Source: Bugula neritina
Taxonomy: Eukaryota > Bryozoa > Gymnolaemata > Cheilostomatida > Bugulidae
Direction of reading: 5' to 3'
Length of the DNA stretch: 64,000 bases
NCBI GenBank assembly: GCA_964035545.1
Contig: OZ037765.1
Location: 19,586,698-19,650,697 of the forward strand
Shown: positions 13,101 to 31,388 of the stretch, piece by piece
How the letters are laid out: the number at the start of each line of letters is the position of its first letter
Numbering within the stretch: the first letter of the stretch is position 1
Position numbers and translations under genes: made by a program
Notes under the pieces: generated by a model
Told to the model about the DNA's origin: nothing
Databases searched by the model: none
Seen by the model: the letters and a program-made list of their open reading frames with translations, nothing else

Positions 13101-13272
13101 GCCATACTTCCTTAAAGTAGAGTATTGATTGTCTATATTTCGATTTTCTCCTAGGACTAGAGTGAAAGGGTTTGCAACTCCTGCTGTTGGGCTGACAAAT
13201 GAACCATTGTGGACGGCTACTCCTGAACAAACTCCCTTATTTGATAAGAGACTCCTCAATGTGAAGAAATAA
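10180..13272 (+). CDS. CDCA8: Borealin, chromosomal passenger complex subunit, short form
   Basis: Four exons: 10180-10312, 10535-10675, 11885-12014 and 13155-13272, giving 173 residues. The N-terminus is very basic (MPKRKAPKKKVRH). It is followed by the Borealin signature KLESFVKQFDMEV, a helical charged stretch (KDKLKALEKECEVQ), and LTPAEANMSILEYRS. This helix bundles with INCENP and Survivin to place Aurora B at centromeres and the midzone. The last exon has the conserved central motif of Borealins: TPAVG, then TPEQTPLFDKRL. The model ends 8 codons after TPLFD, so the C-terminal dimerisation domain of vertebrate Borealin (about 280 residues in total) is missing. I found no further exon before 14600. 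The exon 2 acceptor (cgaag at 10530-10534) is weak but is fixed by the frame. The ttttag just before the ATG suggests a spliced 5' leader. Confidence 0.85.
12841..12940. repeat. CT-rich low-complexity tract in Borealin intron 3
   Basis: About 100 bp of nearly pure pyrimidine on the plus strand, moving from ctccct words through cccctcc to ctctct. It lies about 215 bp upstream of the last Borealin exon and does not touch the splice site. Confidence 0.9.
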
Positions 13273-14629
13273 CCGATTTATAAACACTGGCTGAGCTACG
13301 ATGCCCACTTCTGAATGGATCCTCTGCTATGAAAATGTGAAATATATTATATGTTTTTATGTCGCGTTAGAATGTATAAAAATTTTACTTCTGACTTATT
13401 TTATTATTCGTTCATCAACTGACTTGTGTATATTATTATATTATCTATTAGTCTTTGTAAATATTTCACAAACATAAACTTGTTATAATAGGCTATTTTT
13501 CAGTATAAATATAATGTGAACTACTCTTTTGATGAGTCATATGTGTTCCAGGCAATGATCAACTATTACAATAACTTATTAAAAATATTTGAAAGATTCT
13601 GATACAATCAGACACCAACTTCGCATTAATATTTATGTCTTTTGATGAAAGCTTTCATAACATACCTCAATTCAGTATAAGATATAATAGAAGCACCGAT
13701 TCATATTAATTTATTAAAATTGTCCTTGACCTATGTGATATGCTATAACCTAAGCCCTAGATAACGGTGAACTTGAAAAAAATCAAGACTGGATTTGTCT
13801 ACTCATCTTTTACCAAATCAAGAAGTGTCTATGATGAGCCAATAAATTTGAATTGCAATAGGCCTATATAGTTTGTAACAGTTTCAAATGGTAATGTGGA
13901 AAGCAGCAAAGATCTTTCAAACAAAGTTTTTGGCTAGCCTATTCCTACTTTAACATTTCTTGGTGAAATATGTATGAAAATAGATTACATCAAGCAACCT
14001 ATTGGTCATTCATAGAAATACATTTCTGAACAAAGCAAAAATAAATAGCTGTTATAAAAGAATGGTCTTCAGTTGGTGATACACTCCAGTGTGGAGTATA
14101 ATCTCTTCTAGTGTTGGCACAAGACACTAAATTAATCTTTTTCTTGTTATTTATTTGCAAACACACAAGGTAAATTTGTTCATGCAAGTACAGAGTTCAA
14201 CAAATGAAATCATGCTCCATCAGTCTGTGTCTAGCCTCTAAAATGCAATATATGGCCATAATTGCTCTCAGGAGCTGCGGAATATCCATGTTTAATATTG
14301 TAATTTGTATTTCCATAACTTCTGGCTGTTGCCTGTGTTGACTCGTATAATAAGAGGGGGAAATACTTCATTAGTCCTAAGATCATACATAACAACTGAT
14401 CGCATACCCATTGATTTGCCAGTTTTTACCGAAACATTATTCAATTAGGTTTGGGTATTATATATTGACTGTTGCCTGTGGCTTCATTTATGTGTGATCA
14501 CCATTAGTGGTAGCTGCTCCAAACACTCAGGGTATTGATTCAACTCGCTCCGTGATACCATCAGATGATGTCTTGCTGAAGTTCTTTTCGAAAAGATTTT
14601 ACTCTAAAATTATTGTTTGTAGCTACAAT
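13273..14629. other. Intergenic interval between Borealin and the Cys-loop receptor
   Basis: It should hold the Borealin 3' UTR and the receptor promoter and leader. An ORF continuous with receptor exon 1 opens at 14507, but its first 41 residues are not hydrophobic. I take the internal ATG at 14630, directly before the signal peptide, as the start. No repeats or other exons were recognised. Confidence 0.6.
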
Positions 14630-17600
14630 ATGTCGCGTTTAAAGGTGTCATTTTTGTTATTTCTATTGTATTTTGGTGATGCTCACTCATACGCAGCAAG
14701 CAAAAACGGTAAGTAAGATGTAAATTATTTACTATTTTAGGATTATAGAAACCTCCTAATAGATTAGTGCAATGTAATGTAGAAAAATAACAAATATAAA
14801 AAATAGTTCAACTATATTGTAAAATGCAAGTAAAATGGTAAACAAGCTGTAATTCTTAACCACTTGATATCAATATAACGTAATGTAAAAGTGCTAAAAA
14901 TAGTTTAACTGTTGCAAAAAGTGGCATACTAGAGTATACTAGACAACTTATATTTACAGGTTTTCAACTTTAAATATAATGAGTGTGTGTGTGTGAGTGC
15001 GTGCCTTCGTGCATGCGTGCGTGTGTGTGTGCGTGTGTGTGTGCGTGTGAAGTTACTACCAGGCAATGCTCTATTGTAATTCCACAAATTTCAGATGATT
15101 TGTTTACTCTGCAAAATATGGAGGCTGAGCTAGAAATGTGCTTTGTACGTAAAGTTAAAACGTATTGTGAGACAAAAAAAGCTCAGCAAGATGCCATTGT
15201 GTCTGATGCTCAACAAGTTTACCAACCCTTGCCTGAAAAACCGAGTATTTTAAATGTTTTGACAGCACATCTTCGTTATATAATTTGTTAAATAGCACCA
15301 ATTCACCACACAATAGACTTTTTACAATGTATGCACATGGCTTATACTTTATTCATTTAAGTCACCTCATTATAATGTATATACATTATCTATAACCATT
15401 TATATTTGTTTATCTAATGAGCTAATATTAGTTTTGTTTTTTATGTTTTGCTCTAAGTATAATGAAACATTAGTTTAGTGTCACCTATTGTTTGTCTTAA
15501 AATTTTATTATAGTTCTTGGTATTTAAGGTGCAATTGGGAAATAATGTGCATATTATATATTTTGTGTTTCCTTGCTATAATAATTACAGTAAGCCTGGC
15601 ATCTACATAATGCGCATTGAATTTCTATACAAACCCTAATATGTTTTGGTTTCAAGGAGCACTTTGTTATAAATAATAGTTTAGATTGCTGAAAAACGTT
15701 GAAAAGCAGTTTGCAAGTTAATTACTACACGCCTGTAAAATATATTGAAATAATGTCTATTTCTAATTTATACAGAGTCTCTCTCCTACATAGAAGATGA
15801 ACTGTATGAACACATATTTCAACACTACCAAAAGAATTCTATAGCGAAGCTAAGAGTTGGAGGGGCCGTGCAAGTCCGAGTCGGGTTTACACTTATTCAA
15901 TTAAACCATCTTGTAAGTATTTTGATTAGGATCATGCATAATATTTAGAAGATATGTGTATGTTACTTAGATTTTTGTACTGAATATATAGGGTGTTTTT
16001 TAAAACTAGTGCTAGATTTCATTAGCAATATGAGAGATAATCTAACATATTGGAGAACTACAACAGGTATTTAATTGTTTTAATTTCTAATTTTATCAAA
16101 CAATATTATTTTTATGAAAATACTAACAAAATATGTATATTTACTCTGCTGTAAGCAATCTTGATATCTTGTTAAAAAATTGGTTACAAGGCTGCAATAA
16201 AGATGCTATTATATTATTTACCGGGAGATCCGTCCAGTTAAGTTATTGTAATTTCAGCAACTTTGGTGGCGTTACAAAAATTAGTTTTATTTTAGCTCAA
16301 AATTAGACAGTGTCAAAATCCCATATCACTTACACATATATAATATTATAGTGATTGTGTCTAGTAACATTTTTATGAATGCTGCTTTTAGACTGCTTGA
16401 AGTAAAAAAGTCAACATTATAGAAAAATATTTGCTAAATTAAACTTTTGGTAGAATAGTGTAGACTTTCTCAGAAATTCTTCTTTGCTCTACCTATGTCT
16501 TTTTAAATTAGATATTACCTGAAAACATATCTTATAGTATATATATAGTTCAAGCTACTAAAAAATGTATATATGCTCTGATTTTACTCGATCACTCACA
16601 TGCTCTCACTTAATCCAAATATTATATACCTATAGTGTATGGTGGGATTGTTTACTAGTATTTTGAGTTTATTGTTTGTAGGATGAAATAAGTCAGGTGT
16701 TGACAACGTCTGGCTGGATGGAGGTGGTGAGTACTGTATGTTTTCTTATACTTTGCAGATGCGAGTTCTTAAAAAGCAGCAAAATCTAACTTCCAAATGC
16801 TATGTAACTTATATGTTTAACAAAAGTGTGTGTTTACCATTTGATCACAACACACTGTAAGTTAAAAAAAAGATTTACTGACACTTTTAAAATTAGATGC
16901 CTTTTAACTTTGCATTTCAGTGAATAGAGGATACATTATTTGTGTGAAGTGGCTAACTTATTGAGTTTAAAGCTTTTTTAAATCTAATTTTCAAGAGCTG
17001 TATTCAAATAAATGATAAAAAGCGAAGTGCTGAGCTTAATAGAAAATGTTGATCACAAACATTGTATTAGACTAGTGGATCAATTTCTAGCTGAGCTATT
17101 GATGATGTCAAAAAAACTTTTAGTCATAATTGCTTCTGTGTCGGTGCCTGGTGCAAAACAATAACCCATTAAAATGAATAAAAAAAAAGCTCAAGTTTCA
17201 ATATATTATTATTCCAACTAATATAATTATTTTATTATTAAATAAATATTTTGCTTTCTCCACATTATAAATAACATGTTTATAGCTTATTAAGAAGTTT
17301 TTATGCTTTTTAATTTATGCAGTAGATGTTATGATGAGTTTATGTGCACTTAAATGTGCCCTTTATAGTGTAAGACATGAGCCAACCAATAACTTATTTA
17401 CCATTATGATAATATATCTCAAATAGTTGTGTTAGCCGATCAATAAGGCTGAACTCCTTGCAGTTGTTTAGCTTGCATATCTACTATTAATCTCCTTAAG
17501 ACCCTGGGTTGTACAATATGACTGTCATATCAATGCTATTAATCTAAATTGATTTTTTTTTGCTATGCTGACCTCACATGTTTATTGGGATTATATGGCA

Positions 17601-20600
17601 ACAAGTTCTAACATCGGCACCCACACATTTTGCCTGCTGTTACAGGATATGCTGCTAATTCACTTGGTTAATTAGACCATTCCTTTTAAGACATTCTCAG
17701 AGTTTAACAGCTTTACTTTCAAATGGCATAGTATGATCAGTTGTTGTAGGATATCTTTAGCCAAGTCAAAAATGTATAGTAATAAACGGTTTGTACTGTA
17801 GAGCTACAAATAGTGCCATTTTAGTCATCTTTTAGTAGTGTTAGTAGTACTATCACTATACAGTCTTGATATTGTATTTTTGATTCACAAATACTGCTGG
17901 GAACTAAAAATTCAGCAAAGGTATTTTTGAGATAGAATGGGGAGATATAAAAGTTGAATGTGGACACTAAAATTTATTTACTATCTTGAACTATTTTACA
18001 TCTTCTGAAAGTTTGGTTTCGTTTGAAATTTTTCTCCATGATAATGGTGAATGATGAATTTCTATTGGGTATAAATTGATTTTAAGCTCTTGCTAAATTA
18101 TATTGAGCAGTTTTAAATAAAATTCATTACCTGAAACAAATAAATCTTGCACTTGCTGTGTCAAGTATGATGCAGCTGTGATTGCACTGGTAAAATCTTG
18201 AGTACAGATTTTTTCACCTTTTCTGGATAACTCCATAATTGGCCGCCAGGTAAAAGTAATTTATTTTTGTCTGATTAATAAAAAAATATTCAACAAACTT
18301 AATCAAAATATCAAGTTGATATGGCTTATATATGTATTCAAATACTATACTTAAAAAGACCTAGAAATTGTAGTAAGATTCTCGTTCAACGATGCTTAAA
18401 GTTTAACAATCGTGAGTTTGAAACCTGCTCGCCATGTGTCAGTTTGTTTAAAGTGAGATCCCTAAGAATTAAAAAGCATAAAAAATATAATCAAAATGAT
18501 CTTTAAGAAAACAGCTATTTATTATCTTTGCTAAAACTTGCTTGCACCTGTTTTCAACTGAAGAGAGCAGATTTTGTCTGGCCCCTTAAGAAGTATTACA
18601 CTTTGCAATAACAAAATAAACTCTAAACTCCCATAGCTCATTGTGTCTCAAAACTAGATGTATTGCTTTGACATAAATTCTAAAAATCCTATAATGGTTG
18701 AATATTTATTTTTTACCAACAGTCTCTACACCAAGCTTCTTTCTTCAACTTTTTTGCATGTAATTTAATAGAGGTTATTCTAGCCACGCCCTTGGCTAAA
18801 ATGATGCAAGAAATCAACTTGCTTAACTTGTGCTTACAAGTTTAGAACATAATTGTTCTATTTTACTAACCAGCAATTTCCTATGCTACCAATGTTCTCT
18901 AGACCTAACACTAGTTGAAAACCTGCAACACTATAAACCTGATTTCGGCCACCACTAACTCATATTAACGAGTTATTAGAAAACGTTAGACTGCTTTGAC
19001 TATCTAGCATGCATATTTTCGACTGCTAGCTAACTTAACTCGAGTTATCATAAGAATGTTGTTGTATTTTTAATCAGGTATGGCAAGATGTTCGATTAAA
19101 TTGGGAAAATTTGACCAAATTTGAAAATGTGTCAAACATGGTAATATCGACTGAGAGCATATGGTTACCTGACATAGCACTACAAAACAGGTGCTGCCAT
19201 CTTGTTTAGGGCAAATAGTTTCTGCATGTGTCAATATTATGAAGATATCACATCCAAGGTGTATTTGTAATACGAAGCATAAAGTTGAAACTCTTTAACT
19301 ATATTCTCACCTTTTATCAATGTCACAATTTTGCCATTGCAAATACACCTGCATGCTTTATCTGTACCTCTAATCAAGAAATGTCAGATTCTATGTGAGT
19401 GGTAGTTATATATGTTTGCTTCAAAAGTTTAGAAATTTAATTATATGTGTTATGGCACCTCCTCATACGCTTACCATGGCACCTTAACCACACCTACACC
19501 TACTTTGTACTGACACACCTACAATACAACTGCTAATCTACACAGTTTTCCAACAAAATTATTATAGCAATTTAAACCAAAGAACCTGAGTAGCAAACAG
19601 TAGTAGCCCAACGCACAAACTTTAAAAAACACATATAAAGCTAAGCAAAATTTATTTAGTAGCATCTTAAAAATTTATAACTTTTTTTTCAATTATAATT
19701 GTTAGTTTTAAACATGGATTGAATGCTTTTACTTGTATTTTTAATCTTTTCGAACAGCTATTCTTCTCAAATGATCTTATAAGTGAATGAATAATTGCAA
19801 TACCAACACAGTACATATAGACACAAGCTTCCTTTCTCAATACATATCGTGAGAATTCATGACCCACCACTAATCACTAGTAATAGTGAAATGCACCAAC
19901 ACCTTCCTTGAAATACTATACCAGTAACACAGCACATTTCACTGCTTTGCATACTCAGTGTTCGTCATCTCCTTTAATATTATTTGTAGTTATGGACTGA
20001 TCACAGGCTGTCTTATGAAAACACCACATTTGCTAACTCCACTACCTCTATTGTTGTACCACCTAATTGTATTTGGCTACCTGACATTGGATTACAGAAC
20101 AGGTACAACTAATAGAGGCAGCTTGTTTAGATTAGTGGCTTGTGAGGTGTTTTCTTCAGGGGGCCGATTAAACAGTTACGTGTCTTGAAAACCTGTAACT
20201 GCCGTATCGCTTGTAGATTCACACTTAATATGATTTCTAGTAAAATGTTTGCATGCATGTAATTGTACGCTATAGATAGATATAAAAGTTATGCTTTGTA
20301 TCGTGTTAGTATAGAAAGCTCAGTTATTGAGCTTACGACTAAAAACTGTGTCCTACAAGCGTTATCTCCTGCATGTGCATCAGGCATATGTGTTGTTCTG
20401 ATTTGTATTTTTACGTATAATCAGTAACAATTTCAAAGTTATTTTAATGTCTCCAATAGTGCTGGTGTCTTTCGGAAAACAGTTTTTTATCTCGATAGTA
20501 TGTAATTATAATTAGCATAGTTATTACATTGTATATATTATGTAAATATGTAAAAAGTTGATTCCACACATTACAACCATCATAGTATGTACCCAACTTA

Positions 20601-23600
20601 CATATAAATTTCATAAAATCTCAAGGAATTACTTCCTTTAAACAGAATCAAGAATGTATATAATTTTGTTCATTCTATTTTTTGCATTGTTTTATATTTT
20701 AAGACAAGATAGTGCTTTTGATATTTCCATAGAGTATTCTAATTATTACATAATCTGTTGTATAATCTTTATGTTACCATTTCTACTTCTTCCTCATATT
20801 TTAGTGCTAATGATATTTACCACTCCTCATTGGTGGAACACAAGTTTAGGGTGAACATCTACCCAGATGGAACAGTGTTTTGGGTTCCTGGAGGAAAATA
20901 TTATACTAACTGCGAGTTAGACATAAGCTATTTTCCATTTGATGATCAGAAGTATGTATAAGCTTTAACAGAACATGGAAGCCTGTGCATACATTACATT
21001 ACCCATTGAATGATTTGTTTAGTTTATCATCTTTTAGTTCATAAGTATAGCAACAATTATCTACTGTTGTTAGTATAAATTAGTGATGTGTCGAAGAGGG
21101 GGCGGGGGCGTACCCTCACACAATTAGCTTCTGTGGTATGTTAGACACAACTTATCAACTATTTAGGATAAACCCCACATCAGATATTATATGCTATTTA
21201 TATTTGCTTTACACATTTATTACCAGTTGTATGTAACTTCAATATAAAAAATTATTTACAGTTATGACTCATATAAAAAATTAGATTAAACGTTGCAAAT
21301 ACTGTAATATCTGTAATATTCTAGTAAAACTTGCTGTCATAGCAGTTTTATTGTGATATGACTTAGGAAATACATAATTATTTTATCTGCTGTTCTATTA
21401 TTGCAGATGTATGCTGCATTTCACCAACTGGGCATACAATGGCGTGGAGATGAATCTAACAGTTAAAGAAGCCAACATATCATTGGCTAATTATCAAGTC
21501 AATGGCGAATGGGACATAGTGGAGACAACTGCTCATAGGTACTATTTTAACTGACATAGCTCAGCAGTCATGTTATTTTGCTGGTAGATATATTGTGTGA
21601 TAGTGTATGCAATACACTCGTGCAGGTGTACAAGCATGGGTTTTTATGTAATAATTTATTTTGAATTATTAGACCTTATAGACTATGCATATATAATGAG
21701 AGACGAGACAGTCACTTGTGTAATAAAGTGTATATGTTTTCAAAGTGCTTAAGTTAACAGGTGCCTACTTGAGTCACATTTGGAGTATATATTATATACT
21801 TGGCAAATTTATAACACCACACTAATTTAAATATACTAATTCTTTTTTCTCGTTAGTTTTGTAATAATATAACTGAACAGACTTTCAGTTTTATATTCCA
21901 AGATAAGACCTATCAATGCGGCAGACAGAAATATAAAAACTATTTTTTGAGGTATTGTAATTCACCTAAATCAGCAATTGACACTTGGTTTTCAGTCTCA
22001 GCAACAATAATTGCGATCGAACATACCAGCAAGACAATTCAGCTTGAATTTATCAAACTTCATTCACTGTATCTCACAGCTGCTGCTTCTGGTATTCAGC
22101 TACATTATATTGTGATGTATTATTACATTATTATATTGAATTATATTGCAATGTATGCAACTAAAGATTTTCTGCTGCCTAGCAGTTGTTTGTATTATAA
22201 AAATTTCAATCAGAAAATGCAAAAATTTGTTTCTTTAATTTACAGCGTAGAAAGCATTTAAAAATTAACTCTTACATAATGCACTATCATAGAGCATGTT
22301 TGCTTGCCTTTCCCTAAATTATGGAGCTTGTTTTCTGGGAAATCTATTTTTATATAAAATAGATTTAGAAGATCACAATCTTTTGAATGGTATAAAATTT
22401 GCTAATTGGAAAAACTTCCATTGAAGTTTAGTCAATTAGCACATTTTATATCATTCAAAAGTTGATTTAAATGCAAACTAACACTAATATTATTATTATA
22501 TTATACTCATATAGTGTTATAAGTTTATACTATATTCATAAATACAGTGTTATTATTGGTGTTAATTTTTTATTCCACAGAGAAGACAAGTTTTATGCTT
22601 GTTGTGGCGACACCCCCTACCCATCTATCTACTTTACGATATACATGAGAAGGAAGTATTTGTTCTACATCACCAACATCATAGCACCTTGCGTCATGCT
22701 CTCCATTCTCATTACACTCGTCTTCTATCTGCCACCAGAGGCTGGAGAAAAGGTCTCTCTAGGCATCACAGTGCTGCTGTCCTGCATTGTTTTCCTGCTG
22801 CTTATAGCTGAAAGCATCCCTAAACGCTCGGATTCTGTGCCCATCATTAGTAAGCTCATACACCAGCTTATATGATATATGACACATTACATCATAGAAT
22901 TTTTAGTACAAAATAAAATGAACAATATAATGAGCATAATTTATTTCCTAGTTACTGTTGTCTTGTTAATGTCTATGCATATCAAAATTAATTGGCTCCA
23001 TTTATTTTCACACGCACACCCACTATAGTATAGGTATATAATATAACATATTATATTATTTTACTTTAACTTTTTGATGAGCAAATATGTTTGCTAAATT
23101 TCTAACTGAATAGGAAAATAGTAATTTCTGTCATTCTATGAAAACAACTAAAAGTTTGTAGTTACTGGAAAGCTGAGACTGCTGTTCAAAAATTAAATGT
23201 GAATATGTATTTAGGAATATTGTAATACTTCACTGTAACTTTTCTTATATTATTTGTTGCTTTCCACAGCCAATATACTGCATTATTTATTTTCATAGGT
23301 GTTTATTTAGCAACATTCCTTGCTATAACGACAGCCTCTATCATCTCTACGGTTGTTGTTTTACACGTACATCACATGGGGACAAGGAAAGTGCCCCTCT
23401 TTGTAAAAAGGGTTGTGTTTGATGTAATGGCTCGTATGCTTTGCATGAATGGCTTAGCATATAAATATGGCACCAGTTCGTGTCGGAGAGATGTTGGATC
23501 TCCAATGGAGACATCAATGACTAGTGTAATGATGACGAGCAGCCGTAATCCCTCTCTACTCAACAGCAAGAATCACTACTCTACTCGACTCAGCCCAACC

Positions 23601-23933
23601 CTACCTTACAACAAGAAGTCTGCACATCATAATGGTCGGGCCAACGGTAGTGGTATGAAGAAAAGTTTTTCTATCACCGAGGATAGACTTGCACAGCACT
23701 TATTACTAAATCGCAACTTTGTCTTAGAGGAAATACTGATGTATGTGAAGGCATTCACCCAGGAAAAAGCTTCCAATGAACTGACAGAAGCTACAAGAAT
23801 GGAGTGGATCGCAGTGGCAAAGGTTCTTGATAGGTTTTTTATGTGTCTTTTTATGTCTTCTATAGTATGCTCGTCGTTCTTTATTCTCATACTGCTACCT
23901 ATGTCAAAAATTGAGATGGATACAAGTATATGA
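14630..23933 (+). CDS. Nicotinic-like Cys-loop receptor, alpha-type subunit
   Basis: Eight exons: 14630-14708, 15776-15912, 16682-16726, 19078-19190 (or 19990-20102), 20805-20951, 21407-21538, 22581-22849 and 23299-23933; 518 residues. A signal peptide (LKVSFLLFLLYFGDAHS) begins the protein. The extracellular domain has the loop D Trp (VWQD), IWLPDI, and a true Cys-loop with 13 residues between Cys161 and Cys175 (CELDISYFPFDDQKC). Loop B Trp (NWAY) follows, then vicinal cysteines 225-226 in FYACCGDTPYP, the mark of alpha subunits. M1-M3 follow; M2 starts GEKVSLGITVLL, with the Glu expected of cation-selective channels. A large cytoplasmic loop of about 150 residues precedes M4. It should be a plasma-membrane ligand-gated cation channel. 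The loop A Tyr of acetylcholine-binding subunits is Gln here (LQN), so the ligand is not certain. The 45-nt third exon is typical of nAChR genes. Confidence 0.93.
14980..15050. repeat. (GT)n/(GCGT)n microsatellite in receptor intron 1
   Basis: Alternating gtgtgtgtgt, gcgtgcgtg and cgtgtgtg words. It gives a cysteine/valine-rich artefact at the front of an ORF that continues into the unexplained coding-like stretch described next. Confidence 0.9.
15090..15291 (+). other. Unidentified coding-like segment in receptor intron 1
   Basis: An open frame of about 67 codons starts just after the acceptor-like string ccacaaatttcag and ends at a TAA at 15289. Its predicted product is acidic and helix-prone (NMEAELEMCFVRKVKTYC, then KKAQQDAIVSDAQQVYQ, PLPEKPSILNVLTAHL). 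Composition looks like real protein rather than random AT-rich translation. It does not fit any part of the receptor and I do not recognise the family. It could be a retrocopy fragment, a nested exon or a chance ORF. Confidence 0.3.
19078..19190 (+). other. Receptor exon 4a (alternative)
   Basis: A 113-nt exon with acceptor taatcag and donor gtgctg, entering in phase 0 and leaving in phase 2. It encodes VWQDVRLNWENLTKFENV then VISTESIWLPDIALQN and carries one N-glycosylation sequon (NLT). It covers loop D and most of the way to loop A on the ligand-binding face. Exon 4b is its diverged duplicate. Confidence 0.88.
19990..20102 (+). other. Receptor exon 4b (alternative duplicate of 4a)
   Basis: Also exactly 113 nt and with the same phases, 800 bp downstream of 4a. 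The acceptor is tatttgtag with a pyrimidine-rich lead and the donor is gtacaa. In frame it reads LWTDHRLSYENTTFANST then IVVPPNCIWLPDIGLQN. About 17 of 37 complete codons match 4a, mostly the W-D-RL-EN-T scaffold and IWLPDI-LQN. It has no stop in frame. Including both exons would shift the frame (226 nt), so they should be mutually exclusive. Sequons NTT and NST differ from 4a. Confidence 0.85.
22380..22461. repeat. 82-bp hairpin-forming inverted repeat in receptor intron 6
   Basis: The 29-nt arm at 22380-22408 (cttttgaatgg, tataaaatttg, ctaattg) pairs with its reverse complement at 22433-22461 with two mismatches, around a 24-nt loop. It lies about 120 bp before the exon 7 acceptor. It could be a very small MITE or a structured intronic element. 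Confidence 0.8.
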
Positions 23934-25739
23934 TTGCACTGCTGCCAACAACCAGACACTGCATGGTGATGCTGCCACTGCCAATATGGATGACAATCAA
24001 ATCTAAAGAGAAACTGAATATTCACACCCAATACAATACTTGTGATTGCAGTAAGAAGAGTTTGCATTTCTGTTAACCTCAACTATACAAACTCTGCTTG
24101 GACAAGGAACATAATATTTAGATGACCGCCATCAGATATATTACACAAATTGTACATATATGTATATGTAATGTGTTTTTTATGCCTGGATATGTAACTA
24201 GCTTTTGTAATTTGCACTTATATGAACATTGCAGCTTTTTGCATTGTGCTAATAATTTTCGTTATTGCATCAATAATCCAATTGCTATATTTATAAATTT
24301 TTAGTTAAGGTTTTACTCATAACATTTCTTATGGCTAGTGATGTTCATTATATGTTTGTAATTTGATTAGGAAAATGTAAATTAATAAGTTGACGCAGTT
24401 CATTATTGATGTGGTTGCTTAGCGCTGCTTATCATGCAGGTATATTTGTAACACCACTTAGTTGACACTTCGTAATACTAATTGTTATATTGTAATGTTA
24501 TAGAATGTCATATTTAGTTATAAAAAGGAGTGTGCTTATTAATTTGTAAGTATAATAATTTTCATGCTTTATCATATAAATATATCCTATTGCACACATT
24601 TTAATAATAAATCACTGAAAGCATAAAAACGTTGGAGGGAATATGAGTACAAAATGTATCTAATATGTTATATATAAAGTTATATCTCATAATATTCTGA
24701 AGAACATTGCCAGCAGCAAGCTTTGAACTCACTAATATGTTGAGAAATACATATTAGACACATGTTGATTTTAATTGTGCAATGTTCTTATAGCGTTATG
24801 ATTTTTGTAAATGCTAAAAATTGCAATACTGGTTAAAAAGAAAGTTCCTTGAAAATTATTAGTAGGTAATAAAATGAAAAACACTAAATTTTCATACATT
24901 TGCATGTTGTGAGAGAGTAACTCCAAGCATACCAATGACGCAATTTGAATAATCAGCAACAGCACATTTATGAAATGCAGCAAAATCTAGTCGACCAGAA
25001 CAGAATTTATTGAATGAAGTTGAAATCCCAAATACTATACAAAATACTTCCATAAAATGGAGCACAATGCATATGTTGACAGCTGGAATTGACATGCTAA
25101 GATTTTCGTTTCGGAACAAAACTATAAATGTATTTTATGGATAAATAAATTTAAAAAGTGAACTTTAATGCTTCAATCAGTAAAGTTATATTAACCAAAA
25201 TTAAAACATGCTAATAAAAGCTACTGAATCTCCTCAAGTTGTATTTTTTCAGCAACCTATACAAAACTACATTAACTTCAATAGATTTGTTATTCTTAAA
25301 AAATTGCAGAAACCATCTTTTCAGAAAGAAGATATTACCACAAAAATTTGTTAAAAATAATAAACGAATTGCATCTTATAACACTGAGTTTATCATGTGT
25401 ACTTTAAGTAATTATATTTGACTAATTTAGTTGGGGTTATCAAAAGTTTAAACTTTGCAATTCTTAAATGGTTGCATACAAATATTTAAACAGGTTTCCA
25501 TTTGCTGCACACGTTCAATTAACAGCTAGAAAATATTTGCAACATGACCTATGTGAATCTTTGTTATGAAAAAATCTTTTCAGCTATATAATATACTCTG
25601 TTCCTTAAAAAGACACATCTTACCAAATTTTAAGCAACACAAAGTTATCAAACTTGCCCATTAAGACAACATAAACACAATTAGCCAGATAAAATGTTTA
25701 TGAAATGTTTAATAATGGAATCTAGTATTTACAAAAAAG
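23934..25739. other. Convergent 3' flanks of the receptor and DDX23 genes
   Basis: The receptor and DDX23 end toward each other here, so both 3' UTRs lie in this interval. An AATAAA-like string occurs at about 24607 on the plus strand. No further coding exon was recognised. Confidence 0.55.

Positions 25740-31388
<5,649 letters not shown>

Noticed and set aside
14507-14629. Upstream in-frame ATG extending the receptor N-terminus
   Set aside because: The extra 41 residues are polar and would bury the signal peptide; the ATG at 14630 gives a normal secretory start.
18380-18440. B-box-like string gagtttgaaacc after a tRNA-like stretch
   Set aside because: No A box at the right spacing and no cloverleaf by eye.
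23372-24082. Minus-strand ORFs opposite the last receptor exon
   Set aside because: Antisense shadows of a long coding exon; the plus-strand reading matches M3, the cytoplasmic loop and M4.
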